Below the pieces are notes generated by a model. The model saw only the letters and a list, made by a program, of their open reading frames with translations, was not told the DNA's origin and searched no databases. Below, one piece after another: positions 16,641-26,630 of a stretch of 64,000 bases of DNA. This DNA comes from Candidatus Bathyarchaeota archaeon A05DMB-2 (GTDB lineage: Archaea; Thermoproteota; Bathyarchaeia; Bathyarchaeales; Bathycorpusculaceae). The stretch covers positions 62,001 to 126,000 of the forward strand of contig JAAKEZ010000004.1 in the NCBI GenBank assembly GCA_018475625.1, given 5' to 3'. The translations under genes were made by a program, and so were the position numbers. Positions within the stretch are counted from its first letter, which is position 1. Each line of letters starts with the position of its first letter.

Positions 16641-17624
16641 TTGAGCAAACAAACAACCGTCCTAAAAAGCCCGCCTGTTGAGGCGCCAAAATCTCTGGAG
16701 CAGCTGTCAGAAAGCGAAATCGAAAGGAAAGCCGTCATCGGCAGAGTAACGACTCACACGCTGAAGTACTTAACTTCCAAGTTCGTGGACAGAGGTTTTC
16801 AATGGCTGCTTCCAGTGGCACTTTCGCAATGCACCGACCCATTGTGGCCTGACCCTGGTGCATCTATAGAAAAACGGATTGAAGTGGACATCTACGGAAA
16901 AACCGTGCGCACCACGGCAAGCATGATAATCCACAAGCTGATAGCCTCTTCCACTGCTTACCCGAAGCTGTTTATACTGTCACCTAACATTCGTATAGAA
17001 AAAGCGGAGCGCGCGCACACGGGCAAGCACGTGTATGAGTTTACACAGTTAGATTTTGAAGCCCGAGAAGCCACGTCAAAAGACATCATGAACCTCGTCG
17101 AAGACTTGTTGTGCGGGTTGGTGGCCAGCGTGAAACGCGACTTGAAAGATGAGTTGATTCATCTGTCCAGATATGATACCCTGAAAGTTCCGAAGGCACC
17201 GTTCAAAACATATGACAAGCAAGAGTTGGAAGCAGAGTACGGCGCAGACTGGGAAACCAGCGTAGTCATGGAAAACGGAGCCCCCGTGTGGGTAACCAAC
17301 ATCCCCAGAGAATTCTACGACTTCGAAGACTTCAAGACGGGCAAATGGGACAACTACGACCTGTTCCTGCCACAATACGGTGAAGTGATGTCAGGCGCCA
17401 AAAGAGAATGGGAATATGAGAAAATACTCGCGAAGATTGAACGCGACAAAATTAACAAAGACAACTACTCGCTTGTGCTGAAACTAGCGGAACAGGGAAA
17501 ACTGAAGCCGTGCGCGGGCGCGGGAATCGGCATGGAACGCATAGTAGGCTGGCTCACAGGCGTCAAGCACATAGCGGAAACGCAGCCTTTCCCGAGGATT
17601 CCTGGAATCGTGCATGAACTGTAA
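16641..17624 (+). CDS. Archaeal asparagine synthetase, AsnRS-related
   Basis: A 327-residue class II aminoacyl-tRNA-synthetase-like enzyme without an anticodon-binding domain, resembling archaeal AS-AR (AsnA-like), which makes asparagine from aspartate. Seen: class II motif 2 region (HVYEFTQLDFEARE) and motif 3 (GAGIGMERIVGWLTGVKHI). TTG 16641 is the start, with AAGGAAA upstream. Its divergent neighbour is an AsnC-type regulator, which fits. A separate, full AsnRS gene is at 33903-35186, supporting the non-synthetase role of this copy. Confidence 0.85.
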   Translation: MSKQTTVLKSPPVEAPKSLEQLSESEIERKAVIGRVTTHTLKYLTSKFVDRGFQWLLPVALSQCTDPLWPDPGASIEKRIEVDIYGKTVRTTASMIIHKLIASSTAYPKLFILSPNIRIEKAERAHTGKHVYEFTQLDFEAREATSKDIMNLVEDLLCGLVASVKRDLKDELIHLSRYDTLKVPKAPFKTYDKQELEAEYGADWETSVVMENGAPVWVTNIPREFYDFEDFKTGKWDNYDLFLPQYGEVMSGAKREWEYEKILAKIERDKINKDNYSLVLKLAEQGKLKPCAGAGIGMERIVGWLTGVKHIAETQPFPRIPGIVHEL

Positions 17625-17724
17625 AAGCGTGAAGGAACAGTCATGCAAACAATTTCTTCCGAAACTTTTCCATTTTCTCACGCAAAGTTTATCATTCACC
17701 CCTGTAACTCAGTGAAAGGAAACA

Positions 17725-19617
17725 TTGGCAAAAATGAACCCGTACCTTGAAGCGCTACAACCTAAACTAAGCAAAAGCGACTACGAAGAGCTCTGTGCAA
17801 TAGACAACCCCATCGTTCACGAATTCATAGCCAAAGCCAGCGACCTCTGCCATCCAGACAACATTTTCATCTGCAGCGACTCGCCTGAAGACATTGCATA
17901 TGTTAGGCGGCAGGCAGTCGCCAGCGGCGAGGAAAAAGCTATTCTGTCGCTTCCAGGGCACACAGTCCACTTTGACGGTGAATATGACCAGGGAAGAGAC
18001 AGGCAAGCCACCAAGTACCTCGTGCCCAGAGGAATCACTCTAAGCAAGGCACTTAACCAGATTGACAGGCAGGAAGGGTTGGCGGAAGTCAAGGCTCTGC
18101 TCAAGGACTCGATGAGAGGCCGCACGATGATTGTGCGCTTCATCTCTCTGGGACCCACCAATTCCATATTCACTATCCTCGGTCTCCAGTGCACCGATTC
18201 GTGGTATGTGGCTCATACTGAAGACCTCCTCTACAGGCCAGGCTACCGAGAGTTTTTGAAAGCTGGTCCAAAGAGCGATTTCCTGCGCGTTTTGCACTCA
18301 GCGGGAAAACTGAATGACGACATGGTCAGCGTGGAACACGAGAAGAAACGCATCTACATCGACAACATGGACAACACAATTTACAGCGTCAACACGCAGT
18401 ATGCCGGCAACTCGGTGGGGTTCAAGAAACTTGCCTTCCGCCTCGCCATCCGCAAAGCCAACTATGAAGGGTGGCTGGCTGAACACATGCTGCTCATGGG
18501 CGTCCATGGGCCAAACGGTCGCAAGACTTACTTTGCTGGTGCATTTCCAAGCGCATGTGGCAAAACCTCCACCGCCATGTTGCCGGGAGAAACGATACTG
18601 GGCGACGACATCGCCTACATCCGAAACATAGATGCGGTTGCCCGCGCAGTCAACGTGGAGTCGGGCATTTTCGGCATCATTCAAGATGTCAACCCCGAGG
18701 ATGACGCCCTAATATACAAGGTGCTCACTAGTCCTGGCGAAATAATCTTCTCTAACGTGCTTGTGAAGGATGGCAAACCCTACTGGTTGGGCATGGGCTG
18801 CGAACTTCCCAAAGAAGGCATCAATTTTTCAGGTGCATGGTACGAGGGCAAAAAGGACGAGGCAGGCAACGAGATTCCACCTGCGCACAAGAACGCGCGT
18901 TACGCTGTTGCACTTAAGGCGCTGGAAAACTGCGACCCTGAACTGGACAACTCGATGGGCGTGGAGTTGGGCGGAATAATGTACGGCGGCAGAGACACCA
19001 AAGCATACGTGCCCGTCCAGCAGAGCTTCGACTGGTGCCACGGCATAATCGCGTACGGCGCGTCGCTGGAGACTGAAACAACCTTTGCCACCGTCGGTCA
19101 AGAAGGCGTGCCAGAGATTAACATGATGAGCATTCAGGACTTCATCTCCATTCCATTGGGGCAGAACGTCCGCAATAACCTGGAGTTTGGAAAGAAACTG
19201 AAGAAACCCCCAGTAATCTTTGGCGTTAACTACTTCCTGCGTGCTAGGAACAACGGCAAATATCTGAACGCCATCCAAGACAAACATGTGTGGATAAAAT
19301 GGATGGAGCTCCGCGTGCACAACGAAGTCGAAGCGATAAAAACTCCGACTGGTTATATTCCGAAGTACGAGGATTTGCGAAGGCTCTTCAGTCAAGTGCT
19401 GGGGAAAAATTACACAAAGGAGGACTACATTGAGCAATTCACGATTCGTGTTCCTGAAAACTTGGCCAAGATTGAGCGCGTGCAACGGTTCTACCAAGAA
19501 AACGTCTCAGACACACCGCTGGAACTCTTCGGCATCCTGTATCTGCAACGTGAACGTCTGCTGAAGGCAAAAGCAAACTTTGGAGATTACATAGCACCAG
19601 AAAACTTTGAGAGGTAA
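17725..19617 (+). CDS. pckG: Phosphoenolpyruvate carboxykinase (GTP)
   Basis: A 630-residue GTP-type PEPCK, interconverting oxaloacetate + GTP and phosphoenolpyruvate + CO2 + GDP, at the entry to gluconeogenesis. The P-loop with the active-site cysteine reads AFPSACGKTSTAM (about residues 272-284), and GETILGDDIAYI is the metal-binding kinase-2 region. Length is normal for the GTP class. TTG 17725 is the start, with AAGGA upstream and a TATA-like AAGTTTATC near 17687. It seems to be transcribed alone. Confidence 0.95.
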   Translation: MAKMNPYLEALQPKLSKSDYEELCAIDNPIVHEFIAKASDLCHPDNIFICSDSPEDIAYVRRQAVASGEEKAILSLPGHTVHFDGEYDQGRDRQATKYLVPRGITLSKALNQIDRQEGLAEVKALLKDSMRGRTMIVRFISLGPTNSIFTILGLQCTDSWYVAHTEDLLYRPGYREFLKAGPKSDFLRVLHSAGKLNDDMVSVEHEKKRIYIDNMDNTIYSVNTQYAGNSVGFKKLAFRLAIRKANYEGWLAEHMLLMGVHGPNGRKTYFAGAFPSACGKTSTAMLPGETILGDDIAYIRNIDAVARAVNVESGIFGIIQDVNPEDDALIYKVLTSPGEIIFSNVLVKDGKPYWLGMGCELPKEGINFSGAWYEGKKDEAGNEIPPAHKNARYAVALKALENCDPELDNSMGVELGGIMYGGRDTKAYVPVQQSFDWCHGIIAYGASLETETTFATVGQEGVPEINMMSIQDFISIPLGQNVRNNLEFGKKLKKPPVIFGVNYFLRARNNGKYLNAIQDKHVWIKWMELRVHNEVEAIKTPTGYIPKYEDLRRLFSQVLGKNYTKEDYIEQFTIRVPENLAKIERVQRFYQENVSDTPLELFGILYLQRERLLKAKANFGDYIAPENFER

Positions 19618-19723
19618 ACCGAAATGGCGTGCTCAACCTCCTTGGCTGAGGAGAACAGGTGTTTCGCAGAATCTTGTAGTCAAATCTTAAATGCACTGTC
19701 TATACTGATTAGTAATTCATAAT

Positions 19724-19738
19724 CGTTAATTATTAACG
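19724..19738. promoter_or_regulatory. Perfect 15-base palindrome before the zinc-ribbon gene
   Basis: CGTTAATTATTAACG ends eight bases before ATG 19746. Its central TAATTATTA is identical to the core of the Lrp-gene palindrome at 16502-16514, so the same regulator could bind both. There is no clear ribosome-binding site between it and the gene. Confidence 0.45.
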
Positions 19739-19745
19739 GTCATCC

Positions 19746-20039
19746 ATGAAAGTCAAGAAACAAAGACGTGAAAGAAATATGATGAAAAAAACCATGACAA
19801 AAAAAGGCGTGCCTTACACCATAGACTTGAGCAAGATTGACGGAGACGGCTCGTTCCCATGCCCCAAATGCGGCACTGTGATATCTCCGGAAGATGAAAC
19901 CGAAGAAGTCTACAAAATCGTTGACACCAAAGTAATCAACGATGAACTGGTGGAACTCGTCATAGTTTGCGAAAAATGTAAAAGCGGAATAAAGCTCACT
20001 GGTTTTCAACCTGCAATCGAAGGCTTAGCCAGCGAGTAG
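19746..20039 (+). CDS. Small zinc-ribbon protein of unknown function
   Basis: A 97-residue protein with a basic N-terminus (KVKKQRRERNMMKK) and two CxxC pairs, CPKC and CEKC, about 35 residues apart, forming one zinc ribbon around beta strands (KVINDELVELVIVCEKC). I do not recognise the family. An internal start at MMKK or MTKKG is possible because no ribosome-binding site marks the ATG. The palindrome directly upstream suggests it is regulated. Confidence 0.6.
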   Translation: MKVKKQRRERNMMKKTMTKKGVPYTIDLSKIDGDGSFPCPKCGTVISPEDETEEVYKIVDTKVINDELVELVIVCEKCKSGIKLTGFQPAIEGLASE

Positions 20040-20050
20040 CAGCAGACTTT

Positions 20051-20266
20051 TTATTCGCTGAGTTTTCGGCTTATCCCAATGAAAATCGTCCACAGGAGAA
20101 GGCCATAGAAAACGCCATTAAACAGCGCGCTTAGGATGCTCACGTAATCTCGGACTGCTTGTCCCAGCGCTGCGCAGAACCAGCTTCCTGGAAACAGTGG
20201 TACGGGTATCAGAAGCGATGCCACTAAGAACAGCGAGAAGAACGCTAAGGCTATCATACCTTTCAT
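20051..20266 (-). CDS. Small two-helix membrane protein
   Basis: A 71-residue hydrophobic protein with two predicted membrane segments (ALAFFSLFLVASLLIPVPLF and GVFYGLLLWTIFIGI) and a short positively charged end (SRKLSE). No family recognised. It lies convergent to the zinc-ribbon gene, with only an 11-base gap. Its codon use looks like its neighbours, but it is short, so confidence is moderate. Confidence 0.5.
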   Translation of the reverse strand: MKGMIALAFFSLFLVASLLIPVPLFPGSWFCAALGQAVRDYVSILSALFNGVFYGLLLWTIFIGISRKLSE

Positions 20267-20380
20267 GTTTTTAACCCCACCCTTATTTCCAATTCGGATT
20301 CTTAATCCATCTTCTGCATGGGCAGATAATCAATAATAAACCTTATTGTTCACCTGCACAACACAAATACAGTTGCCCAA

Positions 20381-21472
20381 CTATACCCTTACAGGAAACG
20401 CCAAAACAAAACAGCCAACCAACGCGATGGTTAACAGCTTCCTATTACGGGACAGGCTAGACACGTCATCCAGCGGCCCAGGATGCCTAAACATGGACAT
20501 GAAAATTATCAAAAACGCCATGACAATGAACTCCGTGCCCGAGAAAAGCAGAAGAGCCACCGAAGCAAAAGTCAAAACAAGCCGTGGTTTGTCATCTACA
20601 AGAGTGGCCCTCGCCACATGACCCCCATCCAGCATAGCAGCAGGCAGCAAGTTAAGCATCGTAACAACCATGCCTGCCCACCCCGCCCAAAGCAAGGGAT
20701 GCAAAGCCCACCCATTATTTGCCCCCGTTAACGGCGGAATCAAGTTCAAACTGGACATGGCAGGCATCAAAAGCAGCCAGCTTACTGGAATCAAGCTTAA
20801 TCCACCTCCATCAGCCGGCATAACGATCGGAACCAGCAGCGTCATGCCAGCGGCGCTAAAGATTAATGCAACCACGAAACCCGCTATAGGCCCGTTCGCT
20901 CCCACATCAAACAGCGCGTCTCTGTTCGGCGGCAGAGATTTTTGCATTATTACCGCGCCCAAGGTTCCAAGCATTGGCGGTCCCGGAATAAAGTACGGCG
21001 CGGTCGCGTCTATCCCTTTTCTGTTCGCGGTTAACTTGTGACCCATCTCGTGAATGCCAAGCACCGTCAAAACGGCTGCGGAGAAGATTGCCCCGCTCAG
21101 AAATGGATTGATACCAGTTTCTGAGAAACCAATGTATCCAGTGAAAAACGTGGTAGCGACAGTAGCCAACAGCAAAATCAGGTTCGTTCGGGGATTGCTG
21201 GGCTTCACGGGCGGTTTCGGAACCACTCGCAAGACTATTCGACCGTCTATTTTGCGAAGGAACGCAATCAACTGTATCTCTTCAAGCTTCTTCAGCAACC
21301 TGAGAAAAGCCTGCTTAGTTTCCTGAGGCCAAACCAAATAATAGGTTGGCGTACCCTGATCCATAACTGCTTCTTTGACCTGAAACTCGCCAGAGACTAG
21401 CTGAGTTATTCTTTCAAAATCCGCTTGCTGGAACACTTGTGCATCAGCTGTGCTCTCTGGTGTCTCGCTCAT
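20381..21472 (-). CDS. Site-2 protease family (M50) membrane metalloprotease
   Basis: A 363-residue intramembrane zinc protease. An N-terminal soluble domain of ~95 residues precedes several membrane segments. The zinc motif HEMGH is at residues 141-145, the NPDG-like third ligand is LDGGH near residue 292, and FDVGANGPIAG fits the family's G-rich motif. Such enzymes cut membrane-embedded substrates, often in signalling or quality control. No partner gene is obvious nearby. Confidence 0.85.
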   Translation of the reverse strand: MSETPESTADAQVFQQADFERITQLVSGEFQVKEAVMDQGTPTYYLVWPQETKQAFLRLLKKLEEIQLIAFLRKIDGRIVLRVVPKPPVKPSNPRTNLILLLATVATTFFTGYIGFSETGINPFLSGAIFSAAVLTVLGIHEMGHKLTANRKGIDATAPYFIPGPPMLGTLGAVIMQKSLPPNRDALFDVGANGPIAGFVVALIFSAAGMTLLVPIVMPADGGGLSLIPVSWLLLMPAMSSLNLIPPLTGANNGWALHPLLWAGWAGMVVTMLNLLPAAMLDGGHVARATLVDDKPRLVLTFASVALLLFSGTEFIVMAFLIIFMSMFRHPGPLDDVSSLSRNRKLLTIALVGCFVLAFPVRV

Positions 21473-21638
21473 GGCCTCATTTCCTATTGTGTTTTCATGC
21501 TACAAGCTATTATGAGATAAAAAAGCATATTGGCTTTTCCCGAAAAATACTAAAGTTCGACTTCTGCTTCAGAAATCACCGAGAACAGGCGGCAAACATT
21601 TTATTTACCTTTGACCGCAATCCAAACGAGAGATCCGC

Positions 21639-22244
21639 TTGAAGATTAAAGCATTCACTGTGGGCATGCTGGCAACCAACTGTTACTTGGTTAGCTGCCA
21701 AGAAACTTTTGAAACCATCGTTATAGACCCAGGACTATATTACTCTTCCGAAGCTGAGCAGATTTTCCGTTACGTGTATGAGGAAAGTTTGAAGGTGAAT
21801 TTTATCGTGAACACACATGGACATTCAGACCACACAGGCGGAGACGGAGTTCTAAAGAAAAAGTACGGTGTTCCAATCTGCATTCATGCGAAGGATGCGT
21901 ACTTAATCCGAGACCCAGATGCGGAGGCGCCGCCACCTAACGTGTTGCTGAAGGATGGGGACACGATTAGATTCGGGAACGCGACGTTGAAAGTTATGCA
22001 TACGCCTGGGCACACGCCGGGTTGCATTTCACTTGTGGGCGAGAACCTCGTGTTTACGGGTGACACGTTGTTTGCTGGCGGGATTGGGAGGACGGATTTT
22101 CCGGAGAGTTCTGACCTTGATATGAGCGTTTCGTTGAAAAAATTGTTGGGGCTGCCAGACTTTTTCGCGGTTTATCCGGGACATGGTGCCGCGTCAACGA
22201 TTGGGGATGAGAGGCGTGTTAATCTTTTCTTGCAATGGCTTTGA
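21639..22244 (+). CDS. Metallo-beta-lactamase fold hydrolase (glyoxalase II-like)
   Basis: A 201-residue MBL-fold protein with the binuclear metal motif THGHSDH (His60, His62, Asp64, His65), then HTPGHTPG, FTGDTLFAGGIGRTDF and YPGHG in order, closely matching glyoxalase II-like hydrolases. Substrate unknown; thioester hydrolysis is a reasonable guess. TTG 21639 is the start (gives MKIKAFTVG, family-typical), with a TATA-like CATTTTATTT near 21597. Confidence 0.88.
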   Translation: MKIKAFTVGMLATNCYLVSCQETFETIVIDPGLYYSSEAEQIFRYVYEESLKVNFIVNTHGHSDHTGGDGVLKKKYGVPICIHAKDAYLIRDPDAEAPPPNVLLKDGDTIRFGNATLKVMHTPGHTPGCISLVGENLVFTGDTLFAGGIGRTDFPESSDLDMSVSLKKLLGLPDFFAVYPGHGAASTIGDERRVNLFLQWL

Positions 22245-22417
22245 TTTGATGCTGTTTTGCAGATTTGTGGTTAATTGATGGCTTTAGGCGGTTTGTGAGT
22301 TATAGTTGTCGTTTTTATTGTGGATATGTATTTGTGTTTAACATGTCTTCAATATTATCTATTGAGACGTAATATTTAATAGACTGGGCCATCCAACATA
22401 CATAACGGAGAACCAAA

Positions 22418-24058
22418 ATGCCCAAGCTACGCCTCAAGGAGTCCTTTTCAGGAATCCAAAACCTGAAAAAAATAAAAATAAACATACACTTCAAGAAAAA
22501 ACAGGAACAACTGCCAATCCCTCCGCCACCACCTAAACCAATACCGAAAGGACTCAAAGTGGTTGAGAAATATCCATTATACGAACCATTTTCACATGTT
22601 GTAATAGTTCAAAACCCCAAAACAGGCGAACACCAGTATATACTCGACGAACTCCAACTTGACCCGCTCGAAAGAGGCGTATATAACCGCATACTGGAAA
22701 TACTCCTTGCGGAAATCGAATCACCAAAAGAGGAAATTCTCGACCCAAGAAAATTCTTCGCAGAAGAAGCCAAAAAAATAGTTGACAAATACCGAATTAG
22801 CTTGGGCTGGCTGCCGGATGTTTCATGGTACAAGATTCTCTACCACGCAGAACGCGACCTAGTTGGTTTCGGGAAAATCGACCCCTTAATGCGCGATCCA
22901 AACATAGAAGACATCTCATGTGATGGTGTAAACAAGCCAGTCTACATATGGCACCGAAAATACGAAAGCATAGAAACAAACCTCGAATTCCCAAACGACG
23001 AAGTCCTCGACAACACGGTCGTCAAACTCGTGCACATGGCTGGAAAACACGTCAGCTCCGCCTTCCCGATAGTAGACGCGTCTCTCCCAGGCAAGCACAG
23101 ACTAGCCGTCTGTTACCGGCGAGAAATCACCCCATTCGGAACCGCCTTCACAATCAGAAAATTCCGCGAGGATCCCTACTCAATCGTAGACTTAATCAAC
23201 ATCGGCACTTTCTCCGAAGAAATGGCCGCCTACTTCTGGGCATGCCTCGAAGCCAGATCATCAATCATGGTTTTAGGTGGAACTGCAGCAGGCAAAACCA
23301 CCGCGCTAAACGCCTTGGCATGTTTGATTAAACCAGGCAGCAAAATTATCACCATTGAAGAAACAGCCGAACTGAACTTGCCCCATGACAACTGGGTTTC
23401 ATTAATCGCGCGACAAAGCTACGGCTTAGGCGGAAGCAGTGTAGGCGAAGTCGCCCTCTTCGACCTAGTAAAAACGTCAATGCGTCACCGCCCCGACATG
23501 CTCATAGTAGGTGAGGTTAGAGGTCAAGAAGCCTACGTTCTCTTCCAAGCGTTAGCCACAGGTCACGGTGGCATGTGCACCATGCACGCTGAAAACTTGG
23601 ACTCAGCTGTAAAGCGTCTTACACAGAAACCCATGGATATCTCACCCGCGTACATTCCGCTCATGAACATCGTGCTATCAGTACAGCGTGTTCATCTCAC
23701 GAAGGACAACGAGAAAAGAGCCTTCAGAAGGGTCATCACAGTCAACGAGATTGCTGATTACGAGGATTACCGAATGCCCTTCAAGTGGCAACCCGCTAAA
23801 GACAACTACTTGATGGACTTCGACAAGAGCGTGCTTTTAACGTCCATTGCTGAGAGACAAGGCATATCGAAAAAAGACCTGATTGAAGAAATCGAACGGC
23901 GCAGAGACGTCCTCCACTGGATGCGAGAACGCAACATCAGAAGCTACCGGGACGTTGCCGCCATAGTTGCAGAATATTATGCGAGACCTAAACACATCTA
24001 TGAGAAAGTTCTCGCAGGGGAGGAGGTAAAAGCAATTGCCGCTTCTAAAGTCGCTTGA
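22418..24058 (+). CDS. Type IV pilus / archaellum-type secretion ATPase
   Basis: A 546-residue VirB11/PilT-superfamily ATPase powering assembly of an archaeal type IV pilus. Walker A is GGTAAGKTT (about residues 287-295), followed by the Asp box (IITIEETAEL), Walker B (DMLIVGEVRG) and a His box (GHGGMCTMHAE). The N-terminus has a proline-rich stretch (PIPPPPPKPIPKG) before the N-domain. It overlaps the next gene by 23 bases and heads a seven-gene locus. TATA-like TATTTAATAG lies near 22372. Confidence 0.92.
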   Translation: MPKLRLKESFSGIQNLKKIKINIHFKKKQEQLPIPPPPPKPIPKGLKVVEKYPLYEPFSHVVIVQNPKTGEHQYILDELQLDPLERGVYNRILEILLAEIESPKEEILDPRKFFAEEAKKIVDKYRISLGWLPDVSWYKILYHAERDLVGFGKIDPLMRDPNIEDISCDGVNKPVYIWHRKYESIETNLEFPNDEVLDNTVVKLVHMAGKHVSSAFPIVDASLPGKHRLAVCYRREITPFGTAFTIRKFREDPYSIVDLINIGTFSEEMAAYFWACLEARSSIMVLGGTAAGKTTALNALACLIKPGSKIITIEETAELNLPHDNWVSLIARQSYGLGGSSVGEVALFDLVKTSMRHRPDMLIVGEVRGQEAYVLFQALATGHGGMCTMHAENLDSAVKRLTQKPMDISPAYIPLMNIVLSVQRVHLTKDNEKRAFRRVITVNEIADYEDYRMPFKWQPAKDNYLMDFDKSVLLTSIAERQGISKKDLIEEIERRRDVLHWMRERNIRSYRDVAAIVAEYYARPKHIYEKVLAGEEVKAIAASKVA

Positions 24059-25745
24059 GGCGTGGTCGTTTCGCCTCTTCGGAGGCATAGCGCCCTACTT
24101 CCTTAAACACGTTTTCGAATTCAAAGACATGCTGGAAAGGGCACGAATCAAGATTTACCCTGAAACTTATGTCTCACTAATGTTCTTCGTTGCCGTGCTA
24201 ACCCTTCCAATAACCGCCGTGTCAGCGGTGCTTCTAATTGTATTCGGCTTCATGCCCGTCATATTTCTGATTCCTTTTCCATTTTACGTGATGGTAGGCT
24301 TTCTTATCATGCCAATGTCCAAAGCCAGCGATAGAGCATCTGGCCTAGAACGGGAGATGCCGTTCGCAGCCGCATACATCAGCGTTATGGCTTCTGGCGG
24401 TATAGCGCCTTACACCAGCTTTAAACGGCTGGCAGAAGTCGAATTAATGCCTGCTTTTCGAGGCGAAGCCAGAGAAATAATAAAAGACGTGGAAATATTT
24501 GGTATCGACCCTCTGACGGCTTTGGAGCAAGCGGCAAAAAAGAACCCATTGGACATATTCAGGGACTTCCTCTCAGGCTACGCGTCCACAGTCATCATAG
24601 GCGGAGACATAGGACACTTTCTGGAACGAAAAGCCGAGGAAATATTCAAAACACGCGCGTTACGTGTCAAAGCCGCAGCGGAGAGACTCGGCATGCTGCT
24701 GGAAACTTTCATCATCGTCATGGTCATGATGTCGCTGTGCTTCTACATCCTCTTCAGCGTGGACTCAATCTACAGCGTCGGAGTGACACTGTACTCAGGC
24801 ATCATACTTTACACGTACTTGTTCACGCCTCTGCTGTCGTTGATGTTCATCTATTTAGCGCACAGCATGCAGCCCAAGACGCCCATCGTGGACATGCGCC
24901 CCTACAAAGTATTCGGAATTTGCGGTGTAATCGGCATAGTCTTGTTCCTGTTGATGACTAATTTCATGGGAGCCGTGCAGGTTCCAGTGTTCAGTTCGCT
25001 TCAGGGAATCTTTGACTTGCCCATGGCGATTGCCATAGCCCTGTTCGTCGCCACAGCGCCCGCCGCTGTCGTCCACATGAAACTCGCAAAAGAAAAAGCA
25101 GGCATGGAAGCGGGCATCACCAGCTTCCTGAGAGACCTGACTGAGGTCCGAAAGACTGGCCTGTCGCCCGAAAAATGCATCGAAAGCTTAGCCAATCGCG
25201 ACTACGGAGTGTTCAGCAAGCAACTGCGGAAAATCAGCAGCGAGATTTCCTGGGGCATACCCGTGAAGAAAGTGATAATGGACTTTCTGAAACGGACGAA
25301 GAGCTGGATGACTCAGCTAGTCATGTTCCTCCTCGTTGAAACCATAGATGTGGGCGGGGGCACGATTGCCATGATTGAGTCGCTTGCGCGGTTTAACAGT
25401 TTGACGCAGGAGGTTGAGAAGGAGAAGCGGATGTCGGTTCGCCCGTACATTATGATGCCGTATTTGGCGTCAATTTTGCTCGTGGCGACGACGATTATGA
25501 TGATGAGTTTCACCACTGGCACGTTGACGGTGGGGATGCCGGGCGCGACGGGTCCGCAGAAGGATTTCACGATGATGAAGACGATTTTCTTGACGTCGGT
25601 GATTTTCCACAGTTACCTAATTGGTGTGGTGGCTGGGAAGATTAGTGAGGAGTCCGTTGCCGCCGGGTTCAAGCACGCGTCCATACTGGTGATTATCGCG
25701 TTGTTAGCGGCGAAGCTCATGCCCATGTTCATAAATCTTGGATAG
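24036..25745 (+). CDS. Type IV pilus membrane platform protein (FlaJ/TadC-like)
   Basis: A 569-residue membrane protein with two T2SSF-type domains: one near EREMPFAAAYISVMASGGIAP, a second near GITSFLRDLTEVRKTGLSPE. Membrane helices flank each domain. This is the inner-membrane platform that works with the ATPase upstream to insert pilins. TTG 24036 is the start, preceded by GGAGGTA inside the ATPase gene. The length and two-domain layout match archaeal FlaJ-type platforms. Confidence 0.9.
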   Translation: MPLLKSLEAWSFRLFGGIAPYFLKHVFEFKDMLERARIKIYPETYVSLMFFVAVLTLPITAVSAVLLIVFGFMPVIFLIPFPFYVMVGFLIMPMSKASDRASGLEREMPFAAAYISVMASGGIAPYTSFKRLAEVELMPAFRGEAREIIKDVEIFGIDPLTALEQAAKKNPLDIFRDFLSGYASTVIIGGDIGHFLERKAEEIFKTRALRVKAAAERLGMLLETFIIVMVMMSLCFYILFSVDSIYSVGVTLYSGIILYTYLFTPLLSLMFIYLAHSMQPKTPIVDMRPYKVFGICGVIGIVLFLLMTNFMGAVQVPVFSSLQGIFDLPMAIAIALFVATAPAAVVHMKLAKEKAGMEAGITSFLRDLTEVRKTGLSPEKCIESLANRDYGVFSKQLRKISSEISWGIPVKKVIMDFLKRTKSWMTQLVMFLLVETIDVGGGTIAMIESLARFNSLTQEVEKEKRMSVRPYIMMPYLASILLVATTIMMMSFTTGTLTVGMPGATGPQKDFTMMKTIFLTSVIFHSYLIGVVAGKISEESVAAGFKHASILVIIALLAAKLMPMFINLG

Positions 25746-25758
25746 GAGCGAAGAACAT

Positions 25759-26613
25759 ATGCGGTATGCTCGAAGTTTGCGGAAAGATAGGAGGGCGGTT
25801 AGCCCCGCTGTTTCAACAGTTATCTTGACCTCTGCGGTGGTCGTCATGATTCTTGTGGCGATGACGTTCGCAAACACGTTCTTGGATGCGAGGATGGCGG
25901 AGAACGAGTTCAGTGCCAACAAGCAGTTTATGCTGACGACGGGGCTTCAGATTGACGACATTGCGTGGACGATTGGGCGTACGCAGACGGTTCGGTACTC
26001 CAGCGAATACGGAAACGTACAGTTTCAATCAGTTGCTTTAAACTATTCGGTTGAGGTTTATTCAGGAGGATCATGGCAACCTCTCATATCTAACGGAACT
26101 GTAACAGGTATGATTCTTTTCAACATTCCTGTGAGCATCTATTCTGTCGGCAACAATTACTTTGAACGTATCTCGCCGTCCTCAAATGGTTCCTTCCTGC
26201 AGCGGGGGTCTTCGGCGCCTGTGGCTCACGTATTCTGCATTGAGAAGTTACCTATGAATGATGGAAACTACACTAGAATAGTGGTTGTTCCTACGATAAG
26301 GATGCTGAACTCGACGATTGCGGGGCCGCAGCAGAACTCCACGCTCTATTACAAGTTTTATCTGCCTGCGCTTGTGGCTGGTCCCAATCCTCGTTTGTCT
26401 CAGTCGGTGACGATGACTGGTGACGATATCGTTAAAATCGTCAGAAGTGGTGTCAGTCAGGTTCGAATCAATGTTAGTTACCCGAATGCGCCTTCAGGAT
26501 TTACCTCTGACTTTTTCCACTTTGATCACGACATTGAAACTGTGACCTTGCCCGCTGGTTCCGTTGTCGAACTTTACATAGGTAACGTGGTGGTTTCGCT
26601 GGGGAAAGTCTAG
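25759..26613 (+). CDS. Archaeal pilin-like protein
   Basis: A 284-residue protein with a short basic leader ending RKDRRAVSPAVSTVIL, followed by a ~20-residue hydrophobic helix (TSAVVVMILVAMTFANTF), as in archaeal type IV pilins cleaved by a PibD/FlaK-type peptidase. The rest is beta-rich and has N-glycosylation sequons. ATG 25759 is chosen over TTG 25738 because GGAG (25745-25748) is correctly spaced. It is the first surface component after the assembly ATPase and platform, so possibly the main or an adaptor pilin. Confidence 0.8.
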   Translation: MRYARSLRKDRRAVSPAVSTVILTSAVVVMILVAMTFANTFLDARMAENEFSANKQFMLTTGLQIDDIAWTIGRTQTVRYSSEYGNVQFQSVALNYSVEVYSGGSWQPLISNGTVTGMILFNIPVSIYSVGNNYFERISPSSNGSFLQRGSSAPVAHVFCIEKLPMNDGNYTRIVVVPTIRMLNSTIAGPQQNSTLYYKFYLPALVAGPNPRLSQSVTMTGDDIVKIVRSGVSQVRINVSYPNAPSGFTSDFFHFDHDIETVTLPAGSVVELYIGNVVVSLGKV

Positions 26614-26630
26614 AAATTGGAGGATGAAAT

